A stretch of 64,000 bases of DNA from the NCBI GenBank assembly GCA_045596365.1, contig JAZOCE010000025.1:55611-119610 (forward strand), given 5' to 3'. The notes under the pieces are model-generated. The model was not told the origin of the DNA, searched no databases, and was given only the letters and a program-made list of their open reading frames with translations. The translations under genes were made by a program, and so were the position numbers. Shown piece by piece: positions 62,778 to 64,000 of this stretch (position 1 is its first letter; the number at the start of each line of letters is the position of its first letter). The stretch comes from RGIG4079 sp045596365 (GTDB lineage Bacteria > Bacteroidota > Bacteroidia > Bacteroidales > Muribaculaceae).

Positions 62778-64000
62778 ATGAGCAAAAGCACTTTCAGAGT
62801 ATTATTCTATCTCAAGCGCAATGCCCCGAAGAAGAACGGGCTTGTGCCTGTAATGTGCCGTATAACCGTAAACGGCAAGATTTCCCAATTCAGTTGCAAA
62901 CTGGATGTAGAGGAAAAGTTATGGAATGTCAGTCTCGGCAGAATGTCGGGAAGAAGCATTATTGCACATGAAGCCAATAGAATGTTGGATAAAATCAGAA
63001 TAGGCATCAACAAGACTTATCAGGAGATGATGGACAGGGATGGTTATGTATCGGCAGAGAAAGTAAGAAACACATTCTTAGGTATGGGACAAAACCATAA
63101 GACCCTGCTTGCCGTATTCAGATAGCACAATGAAGATTATGCCAAGCAAGTGGGCAAGATGAAAAGCCAACGCAGTTATTGGAAATACAGTACCATATAT
63201 AACCATTTGGAAAAATTCATCAAGCATCGCTACAAGGTAAGCGATATTGCCTTGCGTGAACTGTCTCCTGCATTTATTACCGACTTCGAGTTGTTCCTTC
63301 GTATCGAGAAGAATCATTGTACCAACACCGTATGGTCGTATATGATGCCTTTCCGCAGTATCATATATACAGCCATCAACAACGGCTGGTTACAATGCGA
63401 CCCGTTTTATGCTTATCGTATTACAAAGGAAGAGACCAAAAGAGGATTTCTGACCAAAGAAGAAATCACAATGCTAATCAATGGCACTTTCAAGAAGAAA
63501 AGTTACGAACTGATTAGAGACCTTTTCATTTTCTGTTGTTTCAGCGGATTAAGTTGGAGGGATATGTATAATCTCACCACCGACAATTTGCAGACATCGT
63601 TCGATGGGCACTTATGGATTAAGACCAACCGACAGAAGACGGGAACGGAAACAAATATCAGATTGCTCGATACCGCCAAACATATCATCGAGAAGTACAG
63701 CGGAATGACAGAGGGTAATAAACTATTGCCTGTACCCTGCTATGCCAATTGCCGACATGGAATAAAAGCAGTAGCCAAATTATGTGGAATCCAAAAGAAT
63801 GTCTGCTGGCATCAAAGCAGACATTCATACGCCACGACTATATGTTTATCCAATGGAGTACCCATTGAAACGCTATCCAAACTGATGGGACATACAAGCA
63901 TACGCAGTACTCAAATCTATGCGAAGATTACAGCCGAGAAGGTAAGCAACGACATTGAGAACCTATCCAAGCAGATAGAATCTATGGAGAGTTTCATTTG
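62778..64000 (+). pseudogene. CTnDOT-type tyrosine recombinase with in-frame amber stop, cut by the window end
   Basis: One uninterrupted frame of 407 codons apart from a single TAG at 63123-63125 (codon 116), between AVFR and HNEDYAK. The N-terminal arm/SAM-like domain (FYLKRNAPKKNGLVPVMCRI) and core-binding domain (TVWSYMMPFRSIIYTAI) are intact. So is the catalytic domain: Ser259-Trp-Arg in box I (SGLSWRDM), H345 and R348 in WHQSRHSY, H372, and Tyr381 in STQIYAK. Box I lacks the usual Arg, as in IntDOT. Only a few residues are lost at the window edge. The stop makes it a likely pseudogene unless suppressed. Confidence 0.8.

Noticed and set aside
1..64000. CRISPR array or defence island
   Set aside because: No run of regularly spaced identical repeats and no Cas, restriction or toxin genes were seen.

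Overview
The window is chromosomal DNA from a gut-type member of the Bacteroidales. A Muribaculaceae-like or Bacteroides-like organism is my best reading; the genus cannot be settled from sequence alone. The evidence is: many copies of the Bacteroidetes promoter pattern (TTTG or TTG at -33, about 20 bases, then TAnnTTTG at -7), surface lipoproteins, a BtuB/BtuG-type cobalamin locus, glycine-lipid acyltransferases, C-terminal sorting-like tails on secreted proteins, and low GC with frequent hairpin terminators.

Layout, left to right. 1-4.4 kb: a minus-strand cobalamin uptake operon (TonB receptor, surface lipoprotein, BtuG-like propeller) behind a cobalamin riboswitch. 4.4-9.9 kb: single genes (acyltransferase 3, bile-acid/sodium symporter family transporter, desulfoferrodoxin, Crp-type regulator, DUF6377-type membrane regulator). 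9.9-13.2 kb: a candidate small RNA, then a minus-strand polysaccharide cluster (glycosyltransferase, polytopic membrane protein, methyltransferase). 13.3-21.2 kb: a nine-gene plus-strand operon that joins glycine-lipid synthesis (glsA/glsB-like), a Wzi-type outer-membrane protein, a lipocalin-like lipoprotein and a nonulosonic-acid-type sugar cassette (DUF115-like protein, SpsF-like cytidylyltransferase, NeuB-like synthase, KdsC-like phosphatase, SDR).

21.2-24.4 kb: two tandem OmpA-family proteins and thiol peroxidase. 24.4-32.6 kb: an eight-gene minus-strand operon reading from an acyl-CoA-synthetase-like enzyme through rfbB, rfbA, two FdtA-like ketoisomerases and an FdtB-like aminotransferase to an MBOAT acyltransferase and an SGNH-like partner. 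This is a route to a dTDP-3-amino-3,6-dideoxyhexose plus an O-acylation module. 32.7-36 kb: mtaB, an LpxL-type acyltransferase and a glycosyltransferase. 36-43.7 kb: an envelope module of secreted proteins, a 1064-residue coiled-coil lipoprotein, an NTF2-like lipoprotein, an OmpA protein, a small HTH regulator and a candidate small RNA. Four sites matching or nearly matching the 16-bp palindrome TCAAATAAATRTTTGA lie at promoters in this stretch; I regard this as the most interesting signal in the window.

43.7-59.5 kb: mostly housekeeping genes (thioredoxin-like protein, NAD(P)HX repair, hpt, adk, M3 peptidase, tandem rhomboids, HU, tsf-rpsB-rpsI-rplM, amidase, rpmA-rplU, a CAT-anticodon tRNA). 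59.5-62.4 kb: a secreted alpha-amylase with two starch-binding-like modules. 62.4-64 kb: the left end of an integrated element with a CTnDOT-type tyrosine recombinase that carries an in-frame amber stop and runs off the window. No CRISPR array or recognised defence locus was found.
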